Assembly: GCA_963753955.1 (NCBI GenBank)
Contig: CAVWEM010000003.1
Location: 248,001-312,000, forward strand
Source of the DNA: Methylumidiphilus sp963753955
GTDB taxonomy: Bacteria > Pseudomonadota > Gammaproteobacteria > Methylococcales > Methylococcaceae
Length of the DNA stretch: 64,000 nucleotides
Direction of reading: 5' to 3'
Under the pieces are notes generated by a model that had not been told where the DNA came from, searched no databases, and worked only from the letters and a program-made list of their open reading frames with translations. Shown one piece after another: positions 1 to 9,802 of this stretch. Every line of letters begins with the position of its first letter. Positions within the stretch are counted from its first letter, which is position 1. A program made the translations under genes and the position numbers.

Positions 1-1595
1 GCTATGACAAACAGTCTCTTAGGATGCCTTAATACCATTTCCAATAACATTTTATAATGGTATTGCATCCAATGCACCAGAGGATTATGTGCTTCCGCCA
101 ATTTAAGGCCAAGCATATAACTCAATAAAACTGGAATCAGTGTCAAGCTAACAATAAGCGAACCTAGCAGCGAGAAGCTCAAGGTATAAGCCATAGGTGA
201 AAAAATCTTTCCCTCGACGCGCTGAAAAGTAAATACGGGAAGAAAGGCAGTAATTATGATCAACATCGAAAACAGGATAGGGCGTCCCATCTCGGTCGCA
301 GTAATTAGCAAGGATTGCCGCATATGTTTAACATTATTCTTCTGACTCAATTCCCAAGTCATCTGCACCATGACAGCTTCGACCATGACGATAGCACCAT
401 CCACGATGATGCCAAAATCAATGGCACCTAGGGAAATCAGATTGGCGGAAATATGCCCGATGTCAATCAGGATGAAGGCGAATAGCAAAGACAAGGGAAT
501 GACAAGGATAACTACCAAGGTGACCATTAACCTGCGAAGAAAAATCAAGAGAATGACCAAGACTAATGCCGCACCTTCAACCATATTATGTTCCACTGTG
601 TGCAGCGTGTGTTGCACCAGTTCCGTGCGGTCATAAAATGGTACTATCTTGACGCCAGGAGGCAAACCGTGTGCATTCAACTCCTCGATTTTTGCTTTGA
701 CCCCGCTTAGAACATCAACGGCATCACGACCTTTGACTAATAAAACAATGCCTTCAACGGAATCATCAAGCTGATTGAAAGAGACGATACCATTGCGTGG
801 CTGGGCATCAACAACCACGTCCGCGAGATTTTTCACAAAAATGGGAGTACCATTTCGGCTAACAACCACTATATCGCCGATTTCCTCGGCGGATTTCAAC
901 AATCCGACACCGCGCACAACCAAGGCTTCGTAACCGTGTTCAATGTAACCGCCACCGATATTGGCATTATTGTCACTAATGGCCCGGTAAACGTCTTGCA
1001 GGGTAAGTTTGTAATTCTTCAGACGGTTGGGGTCGATACGTACTTGATACTGCTTGACACCGCCGCCAAAGGCTACAACATCGGCCACACCTTGTACTGT
1101 TCGGATGCGGCGCTCAATCAACCAATCCTGCAAGGCACGTTGCTCCACCAAGGGCATACCGGGCGCTTCGATGCGGTAACGATAAATCTCACCTATTCCT
1201 GTAGACAAGGGACCCAATACAGACTCGATGCCATCGGGTAGATTGACCGCTCGTAAACGTTCTAATGCCTGTTGACGTGAGAAGTAATCCTCGGCGTCAT
1301 CATCGAAGGTCAAAGTGACCACGGAAAGCCCGAAAATTGATACGGAACGCAAGTTGATGAGATGCGGCAGGCCGTTCATTTCCTTTTCGATGGGTAGGCT
1401 TATCTGCTTCTCTACCTCTTCCGGTGCTTGACCAGGATATTGCGTCACCACCTGCACGAAGACATTCTGCACGTCCGGAAAAGCCTGCACTGGCAGTCGT
1501 TCGAAGGAGACTATTCCGGCCATAGCCAGAAAAACCGCCCCGCCGATGATCAGCAAGCGTTGCTGGAGGCAGAATGCAATAATGTGATGAATCAC
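1..1595 (-). CDS. Heavy-metal RND efflux pump, CusA/CzcA family (partial, runs off the left edge)
   Basis: Inner-membrane proton-driven pump of the HME-RND family, which exports metal cations through a tripartite complex. Reading leftward from GTG at 1595 there is one open frame of about 531 codons with no stop, and the C-terminal half lies outside the window. The N-terminus starts with the typical first helix followed by 'ERLPVQAFPDVQNVFVQV'. The fourth-helix proton relay is present as 'AIDFGIIVDGAIVMVE', with the two Asp and one Glu that CzcA needs. The GTG overlaps the TGA of the fusion-protein gene (GTGA), which implies translational coupling. The substrate (Cu/Ag or Co/Zn/Cd) cannot be decided here. 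The base composition looks more AT-rich than that of the two partner genes. Confidence 0.93.
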   Translation of the reverse strand, partial: MIHHIIAFCLQQRLLIIGGAVFLAMAGIVSFERLPVQAFPDVQNVFVQVVTQYPGQAPEEVEKQISLPIEKEMNGLPHLINLRSVSIFGLSVVTLTFDDDAEDYFSRQQALERLRAVNLPDGIESVLGPLSTGIGEIYRYRIEAPGMPLVEQRALQDWLIERRIRTVQGVADVVAFGGGVKQYQVRIDPNRLKNYKLTLQDVYRAISDNNANIGGGYIEHGYEALVVRGVGLLKSAEEIGDIVVVSRNGTPIFVKNLADVVVDAQPRNGIVSFNQLDDSVEGIVLLVKGRDAVDVLSGVKAKIEELNAHGLPPGVKIVPFYDRTELVQHTLHTVEHNMVEGAALVLVILLIFLRRLMVTLVVILVIPLSLLFAFILIDIGHISANLISLGAIDFGIIVDGAIVMVEAVMVQMTWELSQKNNVKHMRQSLLITATEMGRPILFSMLIIITAFLPVFTFQRVEGKIFSPMAYTLSFSLLGSLIVSLTLIPVLLSYMLGLKLAEAHNPLVHWMQYHYKMLLEMVLRHPKRLFVI

Positions 1596-2748
1596 GGTTT
1601 AGCCTCCCCGCTTTGCACTTCGGCATCCTGCTCTGTGCGCAACAGCAAAGCCCCACCCACCACCAGTCGTTCACTGGGTTTCAAGCCTTCACTGATGACT
1701 GCCCTACCCTTAAGGCGCAAACCGACCTTAACTGGACGTTTCTGGTAATGGTCTTTGTCGATGGCGACATACACCCAGTCAGATTCGCCCTCGGTGAACA
1801 GGGAGTTCAAAGGAATAACGATGCCCAGATCGTCTGGGCCGCTTTGCACATCCACTGACGCATACATGGCTGGCAGGAGTTTTTTATCCGGGTTGGGCAA
1901 AACGCAACGTACTTTCACCGTCCGCGTATCGTCATCCACCACTCGGCTGATATAATCGACAGTCGCTGGAAACGCTCGATCCGGCCAGGCCTGAACCTTG
2001 ACCAGGATTTGCTGGCCCACATGGATCAAACCTATGTCTTTTTCAAAAATATCCATCATCACCCACAGGCGGCTCAGATCCGACAGGACGAACAGTGGGG
2101 TGTCCAGGTCGGGCGCACTTCCATGCCGGGGTTGATGTTGCGCTCGATGATTTCGCCGCCGATTGCCGCATGGAGGGTGAAGCGATTGTCCGTGCGCTCG
2201 CCCTTGACCCCGAGGTTGATCAGCTTCAACCGCGCCCGTTCCGCTTCGCTGCGGGTTCGTGCCACATCGTCTTGGGCCTGCTCGAAATCCTTGCGTGGGG
2301 CGACGCCATGGTCAAACAGCTCCTGCTGACGACGAAAGCTACGTTCGGCCAGTTTCTGGTCGGCTTGAGCCTTGACATAATCGGCTTGCGCCTGCCCTAG
2401 GTCGGGGCTGTCCAGGGACGCCAAGGTGTCGCCCGCTTGCAATTTCGCGCCTAGTGCGGCGATGTTGCCGGTCACGCGGCCCGCGATGGGCGATGCGACC
2501 CGGACGGTGCGGGTTTCGTCGTAGGCAATTGTGCCTGTCACCTGATCCATCAGCGGCAGGCGGGTCAATTCGACCACCGCTTCCTTGATATACCCACGCT
2601 TGGGCGAATTCGGACTCAACAGCACCTCGTCTTTCGGGATGGCGGGAGGCTGCGTTTTTTCAGGCTCGTTCTGAGGATGGCAAGCCAACAGGGAAAGACA
2701 AACCAAGCCCAGCGCGAGACGGGCCGTTTGCTTAGACAGGGACATCAT
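1592..2748 (-). pseudogene. RND membrane fusion protein (CusB/CzcB type), frameshifted
   Basis: Periplasmic adaptor joining the pump to its outer-membrane channel. The first part (2748-2074) has a lipoprotein signal with lipobox LLAC, then a biotinyl-lipoyl-like segment ('RVASPIAGRV') and a coiled-coil hairpin. The second part (from about 2062 to 1592) holds the barrel and membrane-proximal domains. The frames differ by one base. Near 2110-2112 the family reading 'MEVRPDLDTPLF' is rebuilt if one base is added, so a single base appears to be missing from a GC-rich run. The repaired product would be about 385 aa, normal for the family. Either the gene is broken in this strain or this is a sequencing error. 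It overlaps its neighbours by 4 bases on both sides. Confidence 0.88.
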
Positions 2749-4019
2749 TTGACTTCTTCTCCGAGGGCCATCAGCAGATCCGCCCAGGCATTGCTGCGGT
2801 TGGCCAGGGCTGTGTAATAATCCAGCATCATTGCCTTGTAATTGCGTTCCGCGTCGATCAGGTCGAGCAGGCCGGCGGCACCTTTTTGGTAGGCGAACTC
2901 CTGAGCCGTGCGCAATTTTTCGATGCGCACCACCACGGATTTTTCAAAGCGCCGGGCGATGGCCTCGGCGCTTTTCCATCCCGACAGCGACTTGATCACA
3001 TCGGCGCGGACGCCCTGCTCGGCTTGGCGCAGGTTCAATTCGGCGTTGTTCATGGCGATGCCGGCCTTGGCGATTTCGCCTTCCTGGCGGTAAAAAATCG
3101 GTAGCGGCACACTGAAACCGACCATGCCGGTATTGGTGAAATAGTTTCCGGGGTCGCGGGCGTACCCGGCCATTACCGTGACATCGGGAATGGCCAGGCG
3201 TCGTGCCAGCGTCAAGTTCTTCTCGGCCTGGAGGATGCGCACTTTGGCGGCGCGCAGGTCGGGGCGGCGCTCCAGCGCCTTCTCGGTCAAGGACTCCTCT
3301 TTTGAGACTTCCGCGACCAGGTTTGCCGCCGGCCAAGCGTCGGCGGCGGTCAGGTTAACGCTTCTCTCAGGCCAGCCTAGCAAAACCAGCAAATCTGCCC
3401 GCGCCTGGGCGAGAGCGGTTTGCGCCCGGTCCAGCTCGCCTTGGGCCTTCAGGCTTTCCACCTCAATGCGGGTGAAGTCGGTTTCCGAAATATCCCCCGT
3501 CCGCAGCCGGACATCATTGGCAGCCATGATCTGCCGGTAACGTTCGACCGTATCCTGGGCCACGTCGAGATTCTTTTGCGCCAGCAGCAGTCCGTAAAAG
3601 GCGTGGCGCACGGCGTTGGTCAAGGTGCGGGTGACATCCTGCAAATCGAACTCCGAGGCTTCCGCGCCCAGTTCCGCGCCCTCCATGCGCAAACCGCGCT
3701 TGCCGGCGGTTTCGATCAACTGTTCGATTTGGGGGTTAACCGCTGGCAGAGAGCTGGCATTGGCAGATTTTGACATCTGGTTGCTTAACTCGTTAAAGTT
3801 CAGGCTGAACACCGGGTTGGGGATGGCGGAGGCGATGATCTCCTCCGCCCGCGCTTGATCCACGTTGTACTTGGCCGCGATCAGCGCCAGGTTACGCTGA
3901 TAGAACAAGGCAATGGCTTGTTGCTCGGTGAGAACCACCCCCTCCTTCTTGGAATCTTCCGCCAACACGGTGAAACTCAGGAAAGCGAGAGTCAAACAAA
4001 TGGCTCGGATAATCGTCAT
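2745..4019 (-). CDS. TolC-family outer membrane efflux protein (CusC/CzcC-like)
   Basis: Outer-membrane channel of the heavy-metal efflux complex. The ATG at 4019 is preferred because it gives a clean Sec signal peptide (MTIIRAICLTLAFLSFTVLA then EDSK). An in-frame ATG at 4103 would place 28 unlikely residues in front. The mature protein has the two long heptad-rich repeats of the outer membrane efflux family, with 'ALIAAKYNVDQARAEEIIASA' type helices and a closing 'DLIDAERNYKAMMLDYYTALA' segment. The stop overlaps the fusion-protein start (ATGA at 2745-2748), so channel, adaptor and pump form one leftward operon. About 424 aa, a usual length. Confidence 0.93.
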   Translation of the reverse strand: MTIIRAICLTLAFLSFTVLAEDSKKEGVVLTEQQAIALFYQRNLALIAAKYNVDQARAEEIIASAIPNPVFSLNFNELSNQMSKSANASSLPAVNPQIEQLIETAGKRGLRMEGAELGAEASEFDLQDVTRTLTNAVRHAFYGLLLAQKNLDVAQDTVERYRQIMAANDVRLRTGDISETDFTRIEVESLKAQGELDRAQTALAQARADLLVLLGWPERSVNLTAADAWPAANLVAEVSKEESLTEKALERRPDLRAAKVRILQAEKNLTLARRLAIPDVTVMAGYARDPGNYFTNTGMVGFSVPLPIFYRQEGEIAKAGIAMNNAELNLRQAEQGVRADVIKSLSGWKSAEAIARRFEKSVVVRIEKLRTAQEFAYQKGAAGLLDLIDAERNYKAMMLDYYTALANRSNAWADLLMALGEEVK

Positions 4020-4351
4020 GGAATGCTTGCGCTTGCCTAGGGCAAGAGGCGTGGAAGGCTGGCTTTGCCAGAGAGGCGACCAATAGTTTTGAGTAAAAGC
4101 CATTATATCAGAGAATTTGAGCTTCGCACCAGTCCAATAGGTTAAAATCCTTTTCTATAGCCAATCGCGATAAGCTTTTCACTGGGGGGAATAAACCAAA
4201 AAATTAACTTTTGCAATCGCTATGCCTGCTGTGTCAACGCTTATAAATCAAGCAGTGTGTCTGGCTTCGATACACTTTAACTGGTTTATATGAGCCATTG
4301 TCTGGTTGAAAAAGGTTTAAATAACCCATCCCTTGCCGTCCGGCATAACCA
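4020..4351. other. Intergenic region between porin and efflux operon
   Basis: About 330 bases holding the likely promoter and leader of the leftward efflux operon and the 3' end region of the porin gene. It is AT-rich around 4104-4260. I see no convincing gene, tRNA or strong hairpin, and no metal-regulator operator that I can name. Confidence 0.4.
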
Positions 4352-5860
4352 CTAGAACTCCACATGCACCCTCGCGCCATAGATGTCCACCGGGCCGCGA
4401 TCCGCATTGTAGCCAGGGTTTTCAATATGTTGATAATCCGCGCTGAGCCAGGTCGAGCTAAGAAGATTATAACTGTAGAAAATATTGATGACCTTTTCCG
4501 GCTTATAAGTTATCGCGCCATCGCCGATAAAGCCATCAATTCCCCCCATCGCAAGATAGGCGACATGCGACCCGGAGAGCCAGCCTTGCCCATAGCCTAT
4601 CCCGACAGAATCCCTGGCCCGTCCCCAGCGGATGCCTTTGACCAAGGCACCCAAAGATATTGACCTGTCGGTGGAGGTATAGGAATACACTTCGGTGTTG
4701 CCGTCGGAATACATGCCCCGGAAAAACAAGCCAATATCTTCCCCGATCTGTTGCTCCAAGTTAATGCCGATGCCCATTTTGATATTAGGCCTGCGCACCC
4801 AGCACAAGTCGGGGGCCGTGGCATTTTCCGAACCGTAATTAAACCCCGTGCAAGTGGTGGCGTTTAGATTCGGGTTGGCCTGGTATGCCGCGATGGCGTC
4901 CGAGAAGCGCCCCATGACCTCGTGGTTACGGTAAGCCAAGATCCGAACCGCCCCCGGCTGTCCAAATAAACGATGTCGATGCTCAAGCTCGACTTGATGG
5001 CCAAAATACTTAAAAATATTGGTGTTGATGGGAAGTTGGTTAGGGTTTTCCGGCACGGCGATATGGCCGAAGCGCAACGCCCAGTCGTCATGGAAATATT
5101 CAGCCACCAAGCCCCAAGTATACCCTCGGGCATCCGCACCGAAGTCGTAAGCCGCATAGGTCAGAAAGGCCATATTATTGAATTGGTGACGCAGATCCCC
5201 GGAGAACGTATTCTTGTCGAAAAAATCGAGTATGCTGAAATTACCCACCCGCAGCACCAAACGCCGACTATCGACGGTCGTGCCCAATTGCATGGGATCG
5301 GAAGTCACCACCACAGGATCGCCGCCAAATCCAAAGGTTTGCTTGAGAAACACCCTGGACAAATATGTAGTGGGTTGTTGGCCTCCGGTCTTTTGCAGTT
5401 CGAAATTCTGGATCGTGCTGCCCAAGCCCTTCAAGTCGGACAGGGGTTGTTCCGAGATGATTTCCGGCACCGCGTAAACCTCGCCGCCGTGCCATAGCCT
5501 AACACCTAAGAAAAACGTTGCCGATCCGGTGAAACTGCGCTCTTGGTCAGGGAGCAAGGAATTCGGGCTGCCGTTGAGATTGGTGTATTTCGCGGCAAAA
5601 TTGCTTTTCCAACTGTTGATGAAGGTGACTTGACCATAGGCGTTCCAAGTTTCATTCTTAATGTCATGCAGCCCGGCGTGGGATAGCTCATTCATGATGT
5701 CAAACTGGTCGTCATCGCGTGGCTCCGGCTCGGCAGATTCGGCTTGCACCCGGTGGGTGGCTAGCAAGCACATCATAAGCAGCAAGCCGCTCAACAAGCG
5801 AAACATCCCCCCGAAAAAACCGCCTGTCACCACCCTAGCACCCATCGACTTCCACCCCAT
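4352..5860 (-). CDS. Outer-membrane porin, carbohydrate-selective OprB-like
   Basis: Predicted beta-barrel porin of about 502 aa. The N-terminus is a signal peptide ending near 'THRVQA/ESAEPEPRD'. The in-frame ATG at 5806 (MFRLLSGLLLMM...) would give a more ordinary signal peptide than the ATG at 5860. The mature part has alternating aromatic beta strands ('WNAYGQVTFINSWKSNF', 'RVGNFSILDFFDKNTFSGDLRHQF', 'YTWGLVAEYFHDDWALRFGH') and ends in a terminal Phe strand 'IYGARVHVEF', the usual signal for BAM insertion. The pattern fits the OprB/carbohydrate porin family. The true substrate is unknown, and a methanotroph might use it for other solutes. It stands alone, followed by the metal efflux operon on the same strand. 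Confidence 0.75.
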   Translation of the reverse strand: MGWKSMGARVVTGGFFGGMFRLLSGLLLMMCLLATHRVQAESAEPEPRDDDQFDIMNELSHAGLHDIKNETWNAYGQVTFINSWKSNFAAKYTNLNGSPNSLLPDQERSFTGSATFFLGVRLWHGGEVYAVPEIISEQPLSDLKGLGSTIQNFELQKTGGQQPTTYLSRVFLKQTFGFGGDPVVVTSDPMQLGTTVDSRRLVLRVGNFSILDFFDKNTFSGDLRHQFNNMAFLTYAAYDFGADARGYTWGLVAEYFHDDWALRFGHIAVPENPNQLPINTNIFKYFGHQVELEHRHRLFGQPGAVRILAYRNHEVMGRFSDAIAAYQANPNLNATTCTGFNYGSENATAPDLCWVRRPNIKMGIGINLEQQIGEDIGLFFRGMYSDGNTEVYSYTSTDRSISLGALVKGIRWGRARDSVGIGYGQGWLSGSHVAYLAMGGIDGFIGDGAITYKPEKVINIFYSYNLLSSTWLSADYQHIENPGYNADRGPVDIYGARVHVEF

Positions 5861-5993
5861 TGATCGTTTGCCTGGCCCGTTTTTGGCCTGGGCTGATTAT
5901 ATGACCACTTTATGACAAGCGGATGATGGAACCATCATTCTCCTGTCCCTGTTAAAATGTCCGCCTCTGCCCACAACCCGCCCGGAATGCCTC

Positions 5994-6818
5994 ATGGATC
6001 ACTCTGCCCTGCTTCACGCCCTCATCCTCGGCATCGTCGAAGGATTGACCGAATTCCTTCCAGTCTCCAGCACCGGCCATTTGATCCTGGCCGGCGACCT
6101 GTTGCATTTTAACAATGAGAAGGGCAAGCTGTTCGAGATCGTCATCCAATCCGGAGCCATCCTGGCCGTCTGCTGGGAATACCGCGCCAAGCTTTTTAGT
6201 GTGCTGCGGGGCTTGCCCACTGAAAAGGCGGCGCAACGCTTCGCTATCAATTTGGCCGTTGCCTTCATGCCCTTGGCTGTCCTGGGGCTGCTGTTCGGCA
6301 AGGCGATCAAGGCGCATTTGTTCAATCCCGTCTCGGTTGCGACGGCCTTCATTGTCGGCGCTTTCGTCATCCTCTGGGCCGAACGCCGCAAACACACGAT
6401 CCGCGTCCGCGAGGTGGACGACCTGGTTTGGACGGACGCGCTGAAACTGGGGTTGGCTCAGGCTTTGGCCCTCATCCCCGGCACCTCGCGCTCGGGGGCG
6501 ACCATCATCGGCGGCCTATTCTTTGGCCTGTCGCGCAAGGCGGCGACAGAATTCTCTTTCTTCCTCGCCATCCCGACCCTGTTCGCCGCCACCGCCTATG
6601 AACTCTACAAGGCGCGTGGCCTGCTGTCAGCCTCTGAGCTGGACATGTTCGCCGTCGGCTTCATCGCCTCCTTCGTCAGCGCCTTTCTCGCCGTGCGCGG
6701 GTTGTTGCGCTACATCATGCGCCACGACTTCACAATCTTTGCCTGGTATCGCATCGCCTTTGGCGTCGCGGTGTTGGTGACGGCGCATTTTGGCTGGGTG
6801 GAATGGTCGGCGCAGTGA
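5994..6818 (+). CDS. uppP: Undecaprenyl-diphosphatase UppP (BacA)
   Basis: Integral membrane phosphatase that recycles undecaprenyl pyrophosphate to the monophosphate carrier used for peptidoglycan and O-antigen synthesis. Both signature motifs are intact: 'EGLTEFLPVSSTGHLIL' near residue 16 and 'ALIPGTSRSGATI' near residue 160, together with multiple hydrophobic helices. Length 274 aa is normal. Its last bases overlap the widest reading of the following methyltransferase gene. Function is assigned by family with high certainty. Confidence 0.97.
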   Translation: MDHSALLHALILGIVEGLTEFLPVSSTGHLILAGDLLHFNNEKGKLFEIVIQSGAILAVCWEYRAKLFSVLRGLPTEKAAQRFAINLAVAFMPLAVLGLLFGKAIKAHLFNPVSVATAFIVGAFVILWAERRKHTIRVREVDDLVWTDALKLGLAQALALIPGTSRSGATIIGGLFFGLSRKAATEFSFFLAIPTLFAATAYELYKARGLLSASELDMFAVGFIASFVSAFLAVRGLLRYIMRHDFTIFAWYRIAFGVAVLVTAHFGWVEWSAQ

Positions 6819-7987
6819 CATTGCACATGCTTAAAGTTTTGCAGCAATCCAAGGATTCTAGCGCGTCCCGATCAAGCAACGAGATGCCCGCGCTCTATGT
6901 CGTCGAGTCGAAGCGCGTCGAGCATCCTTTTCTGGAATTTTTCGCCGGATCAGGCCTAGTCGCCGAAGGCTTCAAAGGCATGTTCAAGCCAGTGTGGGCC
7001 AACGACATTTGTCCGAAAAAAGCGGCGGTCTATGAGGCCAATCACGGCCACCGGCATTTTCATCCTGGCTCGATAGCGAATATTCACGGAGCGGATTTGC
7101 CCAATGCGCCCTTGGCTTGGGCGTCTTTTCCGTGCCAAGACCTTTCCCTGGCAGGCCCAACCGACGGAATCCATGCTGCGCGTAGTGGCTTGGTTTGGGA
7201 GTGGCTACGGATCGTGGATGAAATGAATCAACGTCCCTCGGTTCTTGTGGCCGAAAATGTCACCGGGCTGATTTCGCTAAATGGTGGTGCGCACTATCGA
7301 ATTTTGCATAATGCATTGGTTGATAGAGGGTATCGTGTCGGTGCCATGCTAATCAATGCCGAGCTTTGGGTTCCCCAATCACGGCCTCGCGTTTTTATCG
7401 TGGCTATCTTCGACAGCATTAACGTACCCTTGACTTTAACCAGTTCAAGGCCGAATTGGCTTCATTCCAGCGCTTTGATACGTGCAGCAGATGGATTGCC
7501 AAACTGGATTTGGTGGACGATGCCACTTCCTCCCAAAAGGACGAGGACATTGGATGATCTGATCGAATGGGGGGCCTCACCCCAAGACAAAGAGACACAA
7601 AAACATAACCTTGCCCTTATTTCCGGGCGTCATCTTAATTTGCTGGGGAAATTGCCACACGATTTGCCTTTTATCGCTCCTGGCTACAAACGCACACGGA
7701 ACGGACAGCAAGTGCTTGAACTCCGGTTTGATCGTGTTGCGGGCTGCTTGAGAACTCCAGAAGGTGGGAGCAGTCGACAGCTTCTAGTCCTGAAGAAAAA
7801 CGGCCGGTTGACGTGCAGGCTTTTAACTGTCCGTGAAGCGGCAAGATTGATGGGAGCGCCTGATAGCTACAAACTTCCCGGCGGCTATAACGATGGTTAT
7901 AAAGCGATGGGGGATGGCGTTGCCGTACCCGTTGCCCGCTGGCTGGCAAAACACCTTCTCTTACCACTAGTTGAAGCCAATGTCTAA
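6803..7987 (+). CDS. DNA (cytosine-5)-methyltransferase
   Basis: Modification enzyme transferring a methyl group from SAM to C5 of cytosine. Motif I is 'LEFFAGSGLVAEGF', motif IV with the catalytic Cys is 'WASFPCQDLSLAG', and motif VI is 'VAENVTGL'. A variable target-recognition region of about 130 residues follows, then the C-terminal motifs IX-X ('RLLTVREAARLMGAPDSY'). The longest start (ATG 6803) lies inside uppP; ATG 6827 or 6884 are equally possible and no strong ribosome site decides. The 3' end overlaps the next gene by 8 bases, so the pair reads as a type II restriction-modification operon. The recognition sequence cannot be inferred. Confidence 0.93.
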   Translation: MVGAVTLHMLKVLQQSKDSSASRSSNEMPALYVVESKRVEHPFLEFFAGSGLVAEGFKGMFKPVWANDICPKKAAVYEANHGHRHFHPGSIANIHGADLPNAPLAWASFPCQDLSLAGPTDGIHAARSGLVWEWLRIVDEMNQRPSVLVAENVTGLISLNGGAHYRILHNALVDRGYRVGAMLINAELWVPQSRPRVFIVAIFDSINVPLTLTSSRPNWLHSSALIRAADGLPNWIWWTMPLPPKRTRTLDDLIEWGASPQDKETQKHNLALISGRHLNLLGKLPHDLPFIAPGYKRTRNGQQVLELRFDRVAGCLRTPEGGSSRQLLVLKKNGRLTCRLLTVREAARLMGAPDSYKLPGGYNDGYKAMGDGVAVPVARWLAKHLLLPLVEANV

Positions 7988-8915
7988 AAGTCTATTATCT
8001 GCCAAGCTAATTGAGTTCAGGGATTATAAGCAAGTATTCAATGTTGGGGCGCTAGGCACAGTTCTGGTCATAACCCGACAAGCCAAGAAAAAGGCCTTTC
8101 CGATCAATCCTGACAACCTGATAACACCCGGTGGCGGGCAGGTTTCAGGACTTAGCGGGCGAAGCATCAATAAAATTCTTGGCGATCACGGCATCACTAA
8201 TCAGGTTGGGACGGAGTCAGGCAGAACGAGTCGTGGAACACCGAGTCTGGCCCGCTCATATGCCGAATTTTTAAATAATTTGGCAAGTGAGAGCGTGGTG
8301 GATTTTGATGAAATTGAACGATGGTGGGTTGCTCGATTCATTGAATATTTCAACACTGAGCCTTTCAAGCTAAATTACGACCAAAGCAAAACTTTGGTTT
8401 CCGTACTCCGCAACTTGCTTGAGCAAGCGCTTGAACGGCAACGTAAATCTCCCGGAAAGACTTATATTGGCGCAGTCCTTCAACATCTAGTTGGAGCGAA
8501 GCTTGAATTATCATTAGCCGATGTTGAAATCATCCATAATGGCTTTTCGGTTGCGGATGCCGTATCCTCCCGTTCGGGTGATTTCGTCATTGACAACGCC
8601 ATTATACATTGCACAACCGCGCCATCAGAAGCGCTCCTGCAAAAATGCAAATTAAACCTGCAATCAGGGAAAATTCCGATTATCTTGACGATTTCTAAAA
8701 TGCTTGGGGCTGCTGAAGGTTTGGCTGAAGCCGTAGGAATTGATGGGCGGGTGGAAATGATGGATGCCTTGCAGTTCATTGCCGCTAATCTCTATGAGAT
8801 GAGCCTATTCAAGGCGGCTCAACGCAAAATCACGATAGACAATCTGGTCGAAAAATATAACGAGATTGTCAGCACACATGAGTCCGATGCCAGCTTGCGC
8901 ATCGAAATCGGCTGA
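7980..8915 (+). CDS. Probable cognate restriction endonuclease (DUF4928-like)
   Basis: A 311-residue soluble protein whose start (ATG 7980) lies 8 bases inside the methyltransferase gene. No classical nuclease motif is certain. The segment 'SGDFVIDNAIIHCTTAPSEALLQKC' in the last third resembles a D-x(n)-core beta hairpin of PD-(D/E)xK nucleases with an altered last residue. I believe it matches the DUF4928 family, which is found beside C5 methyltransferases, but this is from memory. The role as partner endonuclease is inferred from the tight overlap with a C5 methyltransferase. A regulatory or specificity role remains possible. Confidence 0.65.
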   Translation: MSKSLLSAKLIEFRDYKQVFNVGALGTVLVITRQAKKKAFPINPDNLITPGGGQVSGLSGRSINKILGDHGITNQVGTESGRTSRGTPSLARSYAEFLNNLASESVVDFDEIERWWVARFIEYFNTEPFKLNYDQSKTLVSVLRNLLEQALERQRKSPGKTYIGAVLQHLVGAKLELSLADVEIIHNGFSVADAVSSRSGDFVIDNAIIHCTTAPSEALLQKCKLNLQSGKIPIILTISKMLGAAEGLAEAVGIDGRVEMMDALQFIAANLYEMSLFKAAQRKITIDNLVEKYNEIVSTHESDASLRIEIG

Positions 8916-8963
8916 AATCATCGTTGACCGCCCCATCAACCCGCAACCGATTGAAAAAACCTC

Positions 8964-9761
8964 ATGCTTTGGGATATTTCACCAATAGCCTTCACCCTAT
9001 CCTTAGGCGACTACCATTTCAGCGTCCGCTGGTACGGGCTGTTTTTCGCGTCCACGTTTGCCTATGGCATAGCTATTTTCCGTTATATGTTTAGACGTGA
9101 AGGCCGTCCACCGGACGACGCTTATGACTTGGCGCTGTTTGTCATCGCCGGGACGGTGTTGGGGGCACGGCTGGGACATGTGCTGTTTTACAATCCAGGC
9201 TATTACCTCAGCCATCCGTCGAAGATCCTCGCCGTGTGGGAAGGCGGGCTGGCCAGCCATGGCGCGGTGGCGGGTATTTTGATCGGCGTCTGGCTGTATT
9301 CGCGGCAGGCGGTCGATCAATCCTTCCTGTATATCTGCGACCGCATCGGCATGGCCGTGCCGTTTTCCGGCTTTCTGATCCGCACCGGCAATTTCTTCAA
9401 CTCGGAAATCCTCGGCAAGCCTGCCGATGTCCCTTGGGCCGTGGTGTTCGCCCGCGTCGATGCCATTCCCCGCCATCCGGTGCAACTGTACGAAGCTTTC
9501 TGTTATTTGCTGATATTCCTGTTCCAACTCCGCTATTACCTTAAAGCAGGCAACGCCGGGCCGGAAGGCTATCTGTTCGGGCGGTTTTTCATCTTCATTT
9601 TTGGGGCGCGGTTTTTCATGGAGTTTTTCAAGGAAGAGCAAGCCGCTTTCGCCAGCGGCTGGGCGTTGACGATGGGGCAATGGTTGAGCCTACCGGCAGT
9701 GCTGACGGGGGTTATTTTGGTGTGGTGGGCAAAGGGCAGGGAGAAGGTTGGAGGGTCTTGA
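8964..9761 (+). CDS. lgt: Prolipoprotein diacylglyceryl transferase Lgt
   Basis: Inner-membrane enzyme that moves diacylglycerol from phosphatidylglycerol to the lipobox Cys of prolipoproteins, the first step of lipoprotein maturation. The Lgt signature is visible as 'LIRTGNFFNSEILGKP', along with 'FSVRWYGLFFASTF' at the N-terminus, 'HPVQLYEAF' and 'RFFMEFFKEEQ'. Multiple membrane helices and a length of 265 aa are typical. It starts 48 bases after the restriction gene, so the restriction-modification pair sits between two cell-envelope genes, as expected for an inserted accessory cassette. Confidence 0.97.
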   Translation: MLWDISPIAFTLSLGDYHFSVRWYGLFFASTFAYGIAIFRYMFRREGRPPDDAYDLALFVIAGTVLGARLGHVLFYNPGYYLSHPSKILAVWEGGLASHGAVAGILIGVWLYSRQAVDQSFLYICDRIGMAVPFSGFLIRTGNFFNSEILGKPADVPWAVVFARVDAIPRHPVQLYEAFCYLLIFLFQLRYYLKAGNAGPEGYLFGRFFIFIFGARFFMEFFKEEQAAFASGWALTMGQWLSLPAVLTGVILVWWAKGREKVGGS

Positions 9762-9802
9762 TTCGGCAATGCATCGGCGTTTGGTCCAACTGACGAATAA
9801 GA

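Noticed and set aside
370..636. 88-codon rightward frame inside the RND pump gene
   Set aside because: Antisense to a strongly supported CusA/CzcA-type gene.
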